From Motilimonas cestriensis (lineage in GTDB: Bacteria; Pseudomonadota; Gammaproteobacteria; Enterobacterales; CBDFNC01), in NCBI RefSeq assembly GCF_021295315.1, contig NZ_JAIMJA010000018.1:1-64000 (forward strand): a DNA stretch of 64,000 bases, in the 5' to 3' direction. The position numbers were made by a program, and so were the translations under genes. Within the stretch, counting starts at the first letter, position 1. Every line of letters begins with the position of its first letter. Below the pieces are notes generated by a model. It was given only the letters and a program-made list of their open reading frames with translations. It was not told the DNA's origin and did no database searches. Shown in pieces: positions 1-8,032 of the stretch.

Positions 1-127
1 CATCCTCTATGACTACATGGTCAAGTGTATGCAGGAGTTAGCGAAAGCGGAGCCAGATATCGATGCGCTCCTGCCTTGGAACTTCAAACATTAGCAACAT
101 CAGCCCGTGGGATCATGGGGCGTTTAC
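1..127 (+). mobile_element. Right end of an IS66-family insertion sequence (truncated by window edge)
   Basis: The window opens inside an IS66-type element. The last 30 codons of its transposase are followed by about 33 bases of non-coding end that finish in GGGGCGTTTAC at 117-127. Read inward on the other strand this begins GTAA, the known start of IS66-family terminal repeats. Sequence beyond 127 belongs to a different reading frame, so the boundary is placed there. The left end and the 8-bp target duplication lie outside the window, so the exact end is inferred. Confidence 0.72.
2..94 (+). CDS. tnpC: IS66 family transposase, C-terminal fragment (5' truncated by window)
   Basis: Only the last 30 codons are present, ending at TAG 92-94. 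The tail DIDALLPWNFKH is the characteristic C-terminus of IS66-family transposases, which typically end in LLPWN. The catalytic DDE part is outside the window. It is the large transposase gene of the element whose right end is annotated at 1-127. Whether the full gene is intact cannot be judged. Confidence 0.75.
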   Translation: MLYDYMVKCMQELAKAEPDIDALLPWNFKH

Positions 128-320
128 TGCATATCACCACCCTTCCTCCGATACACCTAGAAATGATCGGATTGTAATCAAAGCAACAGTTAATAAAGAA
201 TCGATTCTTTGGGCGAGAAATGCAGAGTCTGAGGTAGTACTTACCCTCGATTTTACAGCCATATCTGTATCAACTGCTATGACATATGATGAATTCATAG
301 CTCAAGGTGGAGATGCCTAA
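128..320 (+). pseudogene. C-terminal remnant of an unknown gene cut by the IS66 element
   Basis: An open frame runs out of the IS66 end and gives about 63 residues ending at TAA 318-320. They include IVIKATVNKESILWARNAES and a tail FIAQGGDA. There is no start codon of its own after the element end, so the 5' part was probably removed or displaced by the insertion. An ATG at 63 in this frame lies inside the transposase sequence and is not a credible start. I do not recognise the family. The stop lies in GCCTAAC (315-321), which fits the outer core of an integron attC site, but the rest of such a site is not convincing. Confidence 0.45.
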
Positions 321-892
321 CCATTATACATAACAGCTTCTTAGAACCCATAACGGAGTGATAAAAACGCGCCAAAACGGCACGTAAAACATATCCACAA
401 TATTTGCATCATTTTTATCTATAGTAAACAAGTAATTAAAGAACGCGTTGCGCCTTCGCTGTTATATTCCGACAAAACGGCGCCTAATAATGTTATGCGA
501 CATGTGTTAACGAGTTATTGTCCAGCTTCGAGTTAGTCGGATCTGGGCTGGCACATTTTATGCCCCAAAATGAGTTTGGGGTGACCAGAAATAGTCCTGT
601 ATAGGCATATCAGCCAAATAATCAAGCAGGGTGTCAGTGAACGTCTCACCCTTGCCTGTGGTATCACCAGCAAAGGGCCTTGTAGAACAAAGAATCATAT
701 TGGCATTAGCAATGAGTTACGACAATGCTTGTCTCATTTTACGGCCACCAACAGGGTTCAAACCGTTTTTTGATAAAAGTTTAACGTACGTTCAAATTCA
801 GGTAGAGGTGGCGTACTGATCCCTACCACTACTTTCAGCCCCGCCTATCATGTGAGTCTATAATAGGTGGTTTATCCCTTTCAATTACTTAG
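321..892. other. 572-bp gap with decayed sequence; possible 46-codon ORF on the minus strand
   Basis: No recognised gene. Several imperfect inverted repeats occur between about 347 and 500, for example CATAACGG near 349 against CTGTTAT near 458, plus a GTTATGC at 492-498. They loosely recall an integron recombination site but do not meet the consensus. On the minus strand 558-698 encodes 46 residues (start MILCSTRPFAGDTTGKGETF, end QTHFGA) with a coding look but no recognised family; it may be a gene fragment. Overall this looks like insertion-scarred DNA. Confidence 0.35.
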
Positions 893-1630
893 TTAAGCAA
901 TATCAGCAGCGTTATTACCTTGTAATAACGCTAAACGTTGCAGTGCCCCTTGTTCGGGTAGCTGGCGTTGCATTTTGCCGGTAAGGTAATGTTCTTTAAA
1001 TACGTCAAACCACGCGTTCATTAACGCGCCATTTTTGGGCTCATTTATACTGTCGTAAACCAGCGCCGCCACTTCAGCTGTCGCGAGTTGATGGTCTTGA
1101 ACACTTTTTCGAATTAAATAACGCGATACCAAATCAGGTGCGAAAGACAACACCGGCAAGTGGGCAAGCCAAGGGCTCTTCTTGAACATTTTTCGCGCTT
1201 GGCTCCAACTTGCATCCAGTAGAATAAATAGCGGAATTTTACCTAGCGGAACTTCTGGTTGGCTCACCACTCGCTCTGACGCGGCATACTCACCGGGAAA
1301 AACAACAAACGCTTGGTATTTAGGATCATTAATGGTGTCGAGCATGGCCTGCTCAGGCTCAGTGCGCGACCATATATAAGCATGACAATCACTCGCTACA
1401 TCTGCTATTAAGCGCCCGGTATTACTGGGTTTAAGCACTTCATCATCATACATGACCAGCATAAAGGCAGCTTGGCTTTTAATACTCGGTCGATGGCCGC
1501 AAATGCAAAGATGGGCATTGATCATGCACAATTTACATCTAACTACATTTGCCCCGCGCGCTAAATAGGGTCTTGTCACCCGTTGCATTCGCGCTTGATA
1601 TAAGCGTTGCACAGCATGAGTTTCGCTCAT
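893..1630 (-). CDS. tapT: DTW-domain tRNA-uridine aminocarboxypropyltransferase
   Basis: 245 residues, close to the E. coli TapT (YfiP) length. The DTW family transfers the aminocarboxypropyl group of S-adenosylmethionine to uridine 47 of tRNA (acp3U). Seen here: an N-terminal zinc-type cysteine set (RCKLCMINAHLCICGH, about residues 31-46), the motif KPSNTGRLIADV, SRTEPEQ, and the signature block LLDASWSQARKMFKKSPW, in which the DTW triplet reads DAS-W. Collinear similarity to TapT runs the full length. The gene is monocistronic, with the creA pair behind it on the same strand. Function is by family. Confidence 0.85.
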   Translation of the reverse strand: MSETHAVQRLYQARMQRVTRPYLARGANVVRCKLCMINAHLCICGHRPSIKSQAAFMLVMYDDEVLKPSNTGRLIADVASDCHAYIWSRTEPEQAMLDTINDPKYQAFVVFPGEYAASERVVSQPEVPLGKIPLFILLDASWSQARKMFKKSPWLAHLPVLSFAPDLVSRYLIRKSVQDHQLATAEVAALVYDSINEPKNGALMNAWFDVFKEHYLTGKMQRQLPEQGALQRLALLQGNNAADIA

Positions 1631-1666
1631 AAATACCTTATAAATCTTAATATTACAGTCGGAACG

Positions 1667-2128
1667 CTAGCGTGCTTGCCAAGCTTCACTGCCATAAAGA
1701 GGCACTGTCGACAAAGAGTGTTTATGACTACCGTTAGTCTCTTTGGTTGAATAACTGAGATAGAGTAATGTTTGTTGCTCAGCATCAAATACCCTACGCA
1801 CTTTCAAGCTTTTAAACAAAATACTTTTAGAGGCAGAAAAAACCACTTCACCACTCTTACTTTTGTCGATTTTTGCTATTTCAGCAGCGCTAATGGGACC
1901 CGTTTGGCGACAAGAAATAGCCATGTCGGAAGGATCGGAAAAATCAAGATTGGCTTTAATATGACTTAGGTGACAAGTCACGCCGGGTAGCTTAGGGTCG
2001 GTCATGGCTTCGATGATCACATCTTTAGTCGTAAACAAGCCAAGACTAACTTTGCCTACGTCATCGCTGCATGCGCTAAGTAGCAACAGCGCCGTAGTGA
2101 AACCAAATAGCGTGAATCTTTTTTTCAT
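1667..2128 (-). CDS. creA: CreA family protein, putative lipoprotein
   Basis: 153 residues. A signal peptide ends in a lipobox (LLLLSAC, Cys at about 20), so it is probably a lipid-anchored periplasmic protein, whereas E. coli CreA has an ordinary signal peptide. The body matches the CreA family: a strand like IIEAMTDPKLPGVTCHLSH, then AISCRQTGPIS, then SKSILFKSLKVRRVFDAEQ. CreA's biochemical role is unknown despite its name and its link with the CreBC operon in enterics. The start codon overlaps the stop of the upstream gene by 4 nt (ATGA), so the two are translationally coupled. Confidence 0.85.
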   Translation of the reverse strand: MKKRFTLFGFTTALLLLSACSDDVGKVSLGLFTTKDVIIEAMTDPKLPGVTCHLSHIKANLDFSDPSDMAISCRQTGPISAAEIAKIDKSKSGEVVFSASKSILFKSLKVRRVFDAEQQTLLYLSYSTKETNGSHKHSLSTVPLYGSEAWQAR

Positions 2129-2886
2129 TGGGTAATCGCCTTAAAATGAGTCGCTGCTTTTTTTGTTAGCTGTTTGTTTGCCATTTTTACCATGCTACGT
2201 AAATGCGGTTTTAAATGGGGCAATGCCTTTTTATAGTCAAGATCATGGCTTTGGCAAAACAGTGCAATAGCATAGCAAGTTTCCGCCTCAGAAAGCATCG
2301 CTTGGCGGCCTAATTTTGTGTTATGACAACTGCCACAGCCGCCACCGCGAAAAGTAAAGGCACTATTGGCGACCATGATCCCTGCCCCTAGTGCGATACT
2401 CAGTAACTCTGCCGCTTGTGGTCGCATTTGTTCGCCGCCAATGGCATCCAACTCAGACGGTTGCAATAACCAATGACTTAGCTGGATGGCCATGACAGAA
2501 ACCAAGGCGTTTGGATTATTCAGGTGCGCGGGATGATAATCAATATATACCGGCTGACTAAGGGCATTTTGCTTTTGATTCAGCACCATTGGTTGCAGTA
2601 AGTGAGCAGGGAGCGAGACATTAAATTGATTAGGTGACTTAATGGTAAAACTCTGCTGCTCTAGCCCCATATACTGTTTTATCTGTTGCAAGGTTGCCAG
2701 CGCAATGCCTTCTGGCGAGTCTGCCTTACTCGGAAAGTCTTTAATTGTTGGGGTTATCAGTCGCGGACTAAACTGATGTAAAGCCATGACACGGTTAAAT
2801 TGCGCCATGCCCTGCTCTAGCCATTGTTGCTGCTCAGCGCTAATCAGTTCAGCTGGACGCATTAAATTTTTCAACCAAGTTAACAC
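2125..2886 (-). CDS. Conserved hypothetical protein with a glycine/cysteine-rich block
   Basis: 253 residues. I chose the GTG at 2886 because AAGGAG sits just upstream of it; a longer frame starting at 2901 lacks a good ribosome site. No signal peptide. The C-terminal half has RPQAAELLSIALGAGIMVANSAFTF followed by RGGGCGSCHNT and LSEAETCYAIALFC. This arrangement resembles a widespread uncharacterised proteobacterial family in which a similar 'LSEAE..YALALF' helix follows a small-residue loop. No catalytic function can be assigned. It is translationally coupled to creA, which suggests a common envelope-related job, but that is inference. Confidence 0.7.
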   Translation of the reverse strand: MLTWLKNLMRPAELISAEQQQWLEQGMAQFNRVMALHQFSPRLITPTIKDFPSKADSPEGIALATLQQIKQYMGLEQQSFTIKSPNQFNVSLPAHLLQPMVLNQKQNALSQPVYIDYHPAHLNNPNALVSVMAIQLSHWLLQPSELDAIGGEQMRPQAAELLSIALGAGIMVANSAFTFRGGGCGSCHNTKLGRQAMLSEAETCYAIALFCQSHDLDYKKALPHLKPHLRSMVKMANKQLTKKAATHFKAITQ

Positions 2887-3046
2887 AGGTACTCCTTGCA
2901 CTGCATTTGCTTAAACTATTTGCTAATTAAACTAGCAACCGTAACAATACCACTTTTTATTACTAAGATCGTGTTTACCCAAGTAGCATACGCTGAACAT
3001 GCCGCCGCTTGGGTATAATAGCGCTTTGAATACGAAGGATTATTTT

Positions 3047-3673
3047 ATGTCTCCGCGCTCAGCCGCTAGTCAAATTCAACAAATGTTGGATATGCAACAT
3101 CAAATGAATACTAAAGTTCATCCACAATGGTTCAATCAAGACTTTGCTTGGCATCGTGCTATCTGGGTAGAATGCGCTGAAATGCTGGATCATTTTGGCT
3201 GGAAATGGTGGAAAAAACAAAACCCTGATACCGAGCAGGTTATGCTTGAGTTGGTTGATATTTTACACTTTGGTTTAAGTATTCGCATTGATGGCCAAAC
3301 GTCATTTGACGTTATTTCTCAAACCTTAGCAAGCGAGCTTGAACAACCAACCTTGGGCGATGATTTTCCACAAACATTAGAGCTCTTAGCCAGTGCTGCC
3401 GTAACAAAGCAAACGTTTGACGCCAATGCCTTTGCGGGATGCATGCAGCAAATAGGCCTTACTTTTGATCAAATGTATCGCATGTATGTGGGTAAAAATA
3501 CCTTGAACATGTTTCGACAAAACAAAGGTTATAAAAGCGGCGAGTATATTAAAGAGTGGAACGGTCGCGAAGACAATGAGCACTTAATGGACATTTTGCA
3601 CCGCTTAGACAGTCAATCGGTGCAATTTGCAAAAGAAGTATATCAGGGATTAGAGCAAGCCTACCCCGCTTAA
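3047..3673 (+). CDS. dUTP diphosphatase, all-alpha dimeric type
   Basis: 208 residues. An upstream ATG at 2999 lies before a TATAAT-like box (GGTATAATA, 3012-3020) and is unlikely; ATG 3047 follows AAGGA at good distance. The sequence HRAIWVECAEMLDHFGWKWWKKQ followed by QVMLELVDILHFGLS is the metal-binding helix pattern (E-x2-E ... E-x2-D) of the all-alpha NTP pyrophosphohydrolase (dUTPase-2) superfamily. It would hydrolyse dUTP to dUMP and pyrophosphate with Mg2+, keeping uracil out of DNA and feeding thymidylate synthesis. It is monocistronic and convergent with the SSB-like gene 7 bp away. Confidence 0.85.
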   Translation: MSPRSAASQIQQMLDMQHQMNTKVHPQWFNQDFAWHRAIWVECAEMLDHFGWKWWKKQNPDTEQVMLELVDILHFGLSIRIDGQTSFDVISQTLASELEQPTLGDDFPQTLELLASAAVTKQTFDANAFAGCMQQIGLTFDQMYRMYVGKNTLNMFRQNKGYKSGEYIKEWNGREDNEHLMDILHRLDSQSVQFAKEVYQGLEQAYPA

Positions 3674-3680
3674 GCTGCAG

Positions 3681-4268
3681 CTAGCTGTTGTCAAAGTTGA
3701 CACAAGTATGACCGTCAATCCAGTATTGACGTTCATACCCTTGCGGTGTTTTAACCGATTTTGACCCTAGTGCGCCTTCAACCAACAAACTTTGCTGCTC
3801 AGTCAGCTTATCTAACATCAGCTCGGCGGTTTTACCGCGCAAATTTACTTCTAAACTCAACTGCTCAACCTGCAACAACAATTTAATGTAATCAGCATCA
3901 CTCACACTTTTTAGTCGCTCTATTTGGCTGACTACACCGCTGCAGTAAACTTGATTCCAAAACAATTTATTCTTATCTGCCCACTGGCATTGAACAGCCT
4001 CGATATATTTTCCCAACCGCCCTTGCACAAATAGCGCATCGCCAGCCTGAACCCGTTTGGCTAGTTGCTCAGCCAGGGTGTCCAGCACGCGAACGGTGAC
4101 AAAGGTATCATGGGTTTTAAATTCGCCTTGAGCGGTTTTCCATGATTTTTTTACCACAAGGTCGAGCATCAGCACGGCCTTGCCATCAGCAAAGTAACGC
4201 ACCGTGTTTTGCTTGGAAACAACATTGCCTAATAAGTTGACCTGGCAGCCTAATACTTGATTATTCAT
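3681..4268 (-). CDS. SSB-like single-stranded DNA-binding (OB-fold) protein
   Basis: 195 residues. The first ~90 residues follow the SSB OB-fold: VNLLGNVVSKQNTVRYFADGKAV, then LVVKKSWKTAQGEF, then a late strand GDALFVQGRLGKY. It lacks the acidic DDIPF-type tail that recruits partner proteins in canonical SSB, and a second half with FVQ-free strands (LLVEGALGSKSVKTPQGYER) looks like a second, degenerate OB-fold. It is therefore a paralogue rather than the main SSB, possibly for plasmid, phage or repair contexts. It stands alone on the minus strand. Function beyond nucleic-acid binding is not established. Confidence 0.7.
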   Translation of the reverse strand: MNNQVLGCQVNLLGNVVSKQNTVRYFADGKAVLMLDLVVKKSWKTAQGEFKTHDTFVTVRVLDTLAEQLAKRVQAGDALFVQGRLGKYIEAVQCQWADKNKLFWNQVYCSGVVSQIERLKSVSDADYIKLLLQVEQLSLEVNLRGKTAELMLDKLTEQQSLLVEGALGSKSVKTPQGYERQYWIDGHTCVNFDNS

Positions 4269-4544
4269 GAATACACCTTAAATTCTACTTGTTAAAGGAT
4301 ACTCATGCAGGTTTTTTATTCAACGGTTATCCGCAGTTGAATGAAAAATCTCTAAGCCTGCAAATTAAGGCTAAATATCATAAAGTGATAAATTAATTCA
4401 TCAAAGTAAGGCATTTTTGCTACCTTCTCCTAATATAACTAGAGACAAAGGTAGCAGATTATCAATTTAGCCATTTTAAAACCCCGTGAGATGACATATA
4501 TAGAGTAAACATCCATGAATAATCCGACTGATACGGGAAGATCA

Positions 4545-5228
4545 ATGAGAAAAACAGAAATAGTAACCACCGACGACATTTTATTAGTGTTATGTAAATC
4601 AGTCACCGGCGTTCTGGCCAGCGCCACTGCCAGTGACATCAATTACTCTGCAATGGTACAAAAAATAAATAAAACCTGCTTAAAACCAGACATTGGTTGC
4701 TTTGTATTGTTTGATGGTGGTTTCTCGGGCCTAGTGTTAATTAACTTCTCTGCCGCTGCAGCATTAGAAATTTATCACAACTACATGGTTAACATGGGCA
4801 TTCCAAAAGAAGAGCTTGCCACCATGCACACATCCGATGATGTCGGCAATGTAATGGGTGAATTAATGAACCAGATTGTTGGCGATTTTACTGGTGCCAT
4901 TGGTAAAGAGCTGCACACCTCTATCACCCAAAACCAACCAAAAATGTTGACGATTAATAAGCAAGTTGTAGTGTCAATTGACACTAACTTAGATCGCCCA
5001 CAAGCAAGACGGGTAACCTTCACTACCGAGAAACACAATATTTTTTACCTTGAGCTGGCAATGGATAAAACTGAATTTATCAAGCTCCATGATTTTGATC
5101 CTAAGGCTGATGTCGATCCAGACCAAATCATCAGTGATGCTCAAAATAACCAACCAGCATCAAAAAAACCTGCCCCTGCGCCTACGGTTGATATTGACCA
5201 AGATCTGCTCGACGAGCTTGGTATCTAA
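4545..5228 (+). CDS. DUF3334 family, CheX/CheC-like protein
   Basis: 227 residues from ATG 4545, which has GGGAAG upstream; an in-frame ATG at 4515 lacks a ribosome site. It matches the gammaproteobacterial DUF3334 family along its length (TTDDILLVLCKSVTGVL, KTCLKPDIGCFVLFDGGFSGLVLINFS, DDVGNVMGELMNQIVGDFTG, DRPQARRVTFTTE). The E-x2-N arrangement in GELMNQIVGDF is reminiscent of the CheX/CheC phosphatase fold, so a role around chemotaxis signalling has been suspected, but no activity is proven. The C-terminus is a proline/alanine linker ending in an acidic helix IDQDLLDELGI. It is a single gene. Confidence 0.8.
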   Translation: MRKTEIVTTDDILLVLCKSVTGVLASATASDINYSAMVQKINKTCLKPDIGCFVLFDGGFSGLVLINFSAAAALEIYHNYMVNMGIPKEELATMHTSDDVGNVMGELMNQIVGDFTGAIGKELHTSITQNQPKMLTINKQVVVSIDTNLDRPQARRVTFTTEKHNIFYLELAMDKTEFIKLHDFDPKADVDPDQIISDAQNNQPASKKPAPAPTVDIDQDLLDELGI

Positions 5229-5384
5229 TTTACCCTTCTTTATCAGTATTGGTTAAGCCTTTGTTAAGGTTTGCTTAAACATAATTTAACCAATACTGGA
5301 TCACTGATTTCTTAACATACTTTATTTATCATGAATTAGTGGTACATACGATTGCTGTGGGCCCTTATTATTGTGGAGTGTGAA

Positions 5385-5924
5385 ATGAGAAAGATTCTAC
5401 TGATACTATGTTTATTGTTAACCGGACCAGCCTTGGCTGACGAAGTTCAGGTTGCTATTGATAATTTTAAGCAAGCACCTGAAGTGAAACGTTTTTTTAA
5501 AAATTCTTATGGCTATGCGGTATTCCCCACAGTAGGAAAAGGTGGCTTGGGTATTGGCGGTTCATATGGTGAAGGTGTGGTCTTTAAGGGGCATCGCAGA
5601 GTCGGTGATACCTCATTAGTGCAACTGTCATTTGGCTTTCAAGCCGGTGGACAAGCCTTCAGCGAGATTGTATTTTTCCAAGATAAGCGTGCTTATGACA
5701 AATTTACCAGTGGTAATTTTGAGTTAGCGGCGCAGGTGTCAGCCGTTGTTATCACCTTAGGAGCACAAGCAAAAGCCAGTACTTCTGGGGCGTCTGCTGG
5801 TACCGACAATAAAAATCAACATGGTACTTACGTTGAAGGCATGGCCATATTCACTTATGCCAAAGGAGGCCTAATGTACGAAGCGGCCATTGGTGGGCAA
5901 AAATTTAACTTCACTCCCTACTAA
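5385..5924 (+). CDS. SYLF (YSC84-like) lipid-binding domain protein, exported
   Basis: 179 residues. ATG 5385 was chosen because it begins an N-terminal signal peptide (RKILLILCLLLTGPALA, cleavage before DEVQ) and follows GTGGAG. The mature part has the SYLF signatures: NSYGYAVFPTVGKGGLGIGGSYGEG, then QLSFGFQAGGQAFSEIVFFQD, and a late YAKGGLMYEAAIGGQKFNF. SYLF domains bind phosphoinositides in eukaryotes; in bacteria they are periplasmic and of unknown role. It is monocistronic with its own terminator. Confidence 0.85.
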   Translation: MRKILLILCLLLTGPALADEVQVAIDNFKQAPEVKRFFKNSYGYAVFPTVGKGGLGIGGSYGEGVVFKGHRRVGDTSLVQLSFGFQAGGQAFSEIVFFQDKRAYDKFTSGNFELAAQVSAVVITLGAQAKASTSGASAGTDNKNQHGTYVEGMAIFTYAKGGLMYEAAIGGQKFNFTPY

Positions 5925-6018
5925 GCGATATGGTTAGACAGCTATATTGATAAAACTAAACGCCAATTTTTGCGCTGTCGTTGTTCATTACAGTTTTGTT
6001 AAAGCTCTAGCGACCAAA

Positions 6019-6060
6019 AAGCGAGTTTAACTTTCCATTTTAGCTCGCTTTATTTCTTAT
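6019..6060 (+). terminator. Rho-independent terminator of the SYLF gene
   Basis: AAGCGAG (6019-6025) pairs with CTCGCTT (6044-6050) around an 18-base loop, followed by TATTTCTTATTT. The loop is long, so it is a moderate-strength terminator. Confidence 0.6.
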
Positions 6061-6240
6061 TTACTTTTTACTAACCCATTCATATAAATGAAAAATACTT
6101 CCTCTATTTTGTCTTAATTGAATGTAGGTGTTTTTTTTACGTGATCGATTTCAAAAAAGCTTGCACATTTACCGATATATGGTATTTTTTCGCCGCTTTT
6201 TTATATCCGTCAAACAACGCAAATGACGTTTTAATTTAGT

Positions 6241-6616
6241 GTGAGATAGGAAGATCGCTAAGCTTGAAAACATTCAAGTTGGTGATAAACTGAGCAGCCC
6301 TTGCCGTATGGCCTTAATCTATACGGACAAGATAATCGGTATGGGGTAACCAGCCCCCGTAATAGTAGGGATAGTGTAAAGGCATTTTGTCTTTCATTAA
6401 CAGTTTTAGGAGCCCGAAATGATTATGATCTCTCAACAGACCAACCTACATCCGGTCACCAGTCAATTTTGCCTGGTGCCAGAGCCTTGATCGCCCCTTA
6501 CTCAATTTAAATTTCTCCTTATGCGCTTCGCATGGGTTTATTTTATTTATTCGTTAATTCGAAGCATTTATTGTCGCTTGAATTAATACAAAAAATTTAT
6601 TGTTGGGATAACCAGT
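6241..6616 (+). promoter_or_regulatory. Structured 5' leader of the norspermidine operon (candidate riboregulator)
   Basis: The 690-bp gap before dat holds a chain of stem-loops close together. They are CTTGAA/TTCAAG (6263-6278), CCGTAT/ATACGG (6304-6309 with 6321-6326), GGGG/CCCC around TAACCAG (6343-6357), then the upstream ORF, then a hairpin overlapping the end of that ORF (CACCAG 6457-6462 with CTGGTG 6473-6478). A final ATGCG-CTT-CGCAT (6521-6533) runs into GGGTTTATTTTATTT. TTGCAC at 6161 in an AT-rich tract is a possible -35 element. The ordering (aptamer-like stems, short ORF, terminator-like hairpin, structural gene) resembles leader-peptide or riboswitch control. I could not match it to a named RNA family. 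Polyamine sensing is inferred from the operon it precedes. Confidence 0.5.
6419..6490 (+). CDS. Putative 23-residue leader peptide upstream of dat
   Basis: ATG 6419 lies 6 bases after a strong Shine-Dalgarno (TTAGGAG, 6406-6412). The peptide starts MIMISQQ and ends QFCLVPEP before TGA. Ending in Pro-Glu-Pro-stop is notable: proline at the last codon is a known stalling feature of regulatory leader peptides (TnaC ends in Pro before the stop). The last third of the ORF forms the 5' arm and loop of the hairpin at 6454-6480, so ribosome position could change downstream folding. Coding is inferred from the ribosome site only. Confidence 0.45.
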   Translation: MIMISQQTNLHPVTSQFCLVPEP

Positions 6617-8032
6617 ATGAATAACGTTGTTAACCTAGGGGTTGAGGAGCTAATCCACGACCAAATGATTCCTGAATTCAAAACAGTGTACGACTTAACA
6701 CCTGATAGTGTGTTGTTAAGCCAAGAGCACTATGAATCAGAAGTGCGCTCTTACCCAAGACGTTTTCCAATTGCGATCCAACATGCAAAGGGTGTATTGG
6801 TTCAAGACACCAAGGGACAAACTTTTCTTGATTGTTTAGCCGGTGCTGGCGCGCTGCCACTGGGTTACAACCACCCAGAAATCAACCAAGAAATCATTAA
6901 CAAACTCAATTCAGGTGTGCCATATCAAACTCTTGATATTACCACGCCAACAAAGGACGCCTTCATTAAAGAAGTGATGGACTTTTTACCAGCAGAGTTT
7001 GCCAAAGAATCTTGTATTCAATTTTGTGGCCCATCAGGTGCTGATGCGGTAGAAGCGGCGATCAAGCTAGCTAAGCTATTTACCGGAAAGAATAATATAT
7101 TTTCTTTCCACGGTGCTTATCACGGCATGACCAATGGTTCATTAGCTTTAACGGGTAACCTAAATGCGAAAGAGCGCCGTACTGGCCTAATGTCAGATGT
7201 GCACTTCTTCCCTTTCCCTTACTCTTTACGCTGTAAGTTTGGTTTGGGTGGCGAAGCTGGTGACAAAGCATCGATTCGTTACATTGAGTCGGTGTTGCAC
7301 GACCAAGAAAGCGGCATTGTTAAACCAGCCGCGATCATCGTTGAGCCGATTCAAGGTGAAGGTGGTGCCATCCCTGCTTCTGCTTACTGGCTACAACAGC
7401 TACGTCGCATTACCGAAGAGCAAGGTATTCTCCTTATTTTTGATGAAATTCAGTGTGGTGTTGGCCGTTCAGGTCGTAACTTCGCATTCGAATACGCAGG
7501 CGTTGAACCTGACATCTTAATTATGTCGAAAGCCATTGGCGGCGGTTTGCCCCTCTCTTGCTTAGTATTTAAGAAAAAATTTGATAGCTGGAATGCGGGT
7601 GAACATACCGGTACTTTCCGCGGTAATCAGTTAGCAATGGCAACGGGCGCGAAGGCATTACAAATTATTAAGCGTGACAACTTAGTTGAAAACGCGCTAA
7701 ACATGGGCGCACGCTTAACCGAAAAATTACTTGATCTACAAAGTAAGCAAGCCTGTATTGCTGAAGTACGCGGTAAAGGCTTAATGATTGGCATTGAAAT
7801 TGTAAAGCCCGGCGCTACCAACGCAATGGGTGAGCCACTAGCCGACCCACAAATGGCGGCACGTATTCAGCGCGCGGCGCTAGAGCGTGGTTTGATTATT
7901 GAAAAAGGCGGTCGTCACGGCGCAGTATTACGCTTTCTACCACCATTGATCATTAACGAAGAGCAAATTGATTATGCTGCCTGGGCATTTGCCGAAGCAG
8001 TTAACGTCTCAGCGGAGTGCGCAAGTGAATAA
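6617..8032 (+). CDS. dat: Diaminobutyrate--2-oxoglutarate aminotransferase
   Basis: 471 residues, class-III PLP aminotransferase. It makes L-2,4-diaminobutyrate from aspartate semialdehyde using an amino donor, the entry step to 1,3-diaminopropane. Seen: the pocket sequence CGPSGADAVEAAIKLAK, HGAYHGMTNGSLALTG, the aspartate of LLIFDEIQCGVGRSG, and the PLP lysine in IMSKAIGGGLP near residue 305. In Vibrio this enzyme is fused to the next one; here they are separate genes whose ends overlap. ATG follows GGGATAACCAG. It is first gene of the polyamine operon, behind the structured leader. Confidence 0.9.
   Translation: MNNVVNLGVEELIHDQMIPEFKTVYDLTPDSVLLSQEHYESEVRSYPRRFPIAIQHAKGVLVQDTKGQTFLDCLAGAGALPLGYNHPEINQEIINKLNSGVPYQTLDITTPTKDAFIKEVMDFLPAEFAKESCIQFCGPSGADAVEAAIKLAKLFTGKNNIFSFHGAYHGMTNGSLALTGNLNAKERRTGLMSDVHFFPFPYSLRCKFGLGGEAGDKASIRYIESVLHDQESGIVKPAAIIVEPIQGEGGAIPASAYWLQQLRRITEEQGILLIFDEIQCGVGRSGRNFAFEYAGVEPDILIMSKAIGGGLPLSCLVFKKKFDSWNAGEHTGTFRGNQLAMATGAKALQIIKRDNLVENALNMGARLTEKLLDLQSKQACIAEVRGKGLMIGIEIVKPGATNAMGEPLADPQMAARIQRAALERGLIIEKGGRHGAVLRFLPPLIINEEQIDYAAWAFAEAVNVSAECASE

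Noticed and set aside
631-819. 62-codon plus-strand frame near the window start
   Set aside because: No ribosome site or recognisable motif; the opposite strand frame 558-698 looks no worse, so neither is called a gene with confidence.
2999-3046. Upstream ATG as start of the dUTPase
   Set aside because: It lies before a TATAAT-like promoter box and has no ribosome site; ATG 3047 has both right spacing and family-consistent N-terminus.
3681-4268. SSB-like gene as the main chromosomal ssb
   Set aside because: It lacks the acidic tail for partner binding and is not beside uvrA, so it is treated as a paralogue.
6301-6510. Open frame of 69 codons in the dat leader as a gene
   Set aside because: It has no ribosome site and crosses several stem-loops; the short ORF at 6419-6490 in another frame has a strong site and is the better candidate.
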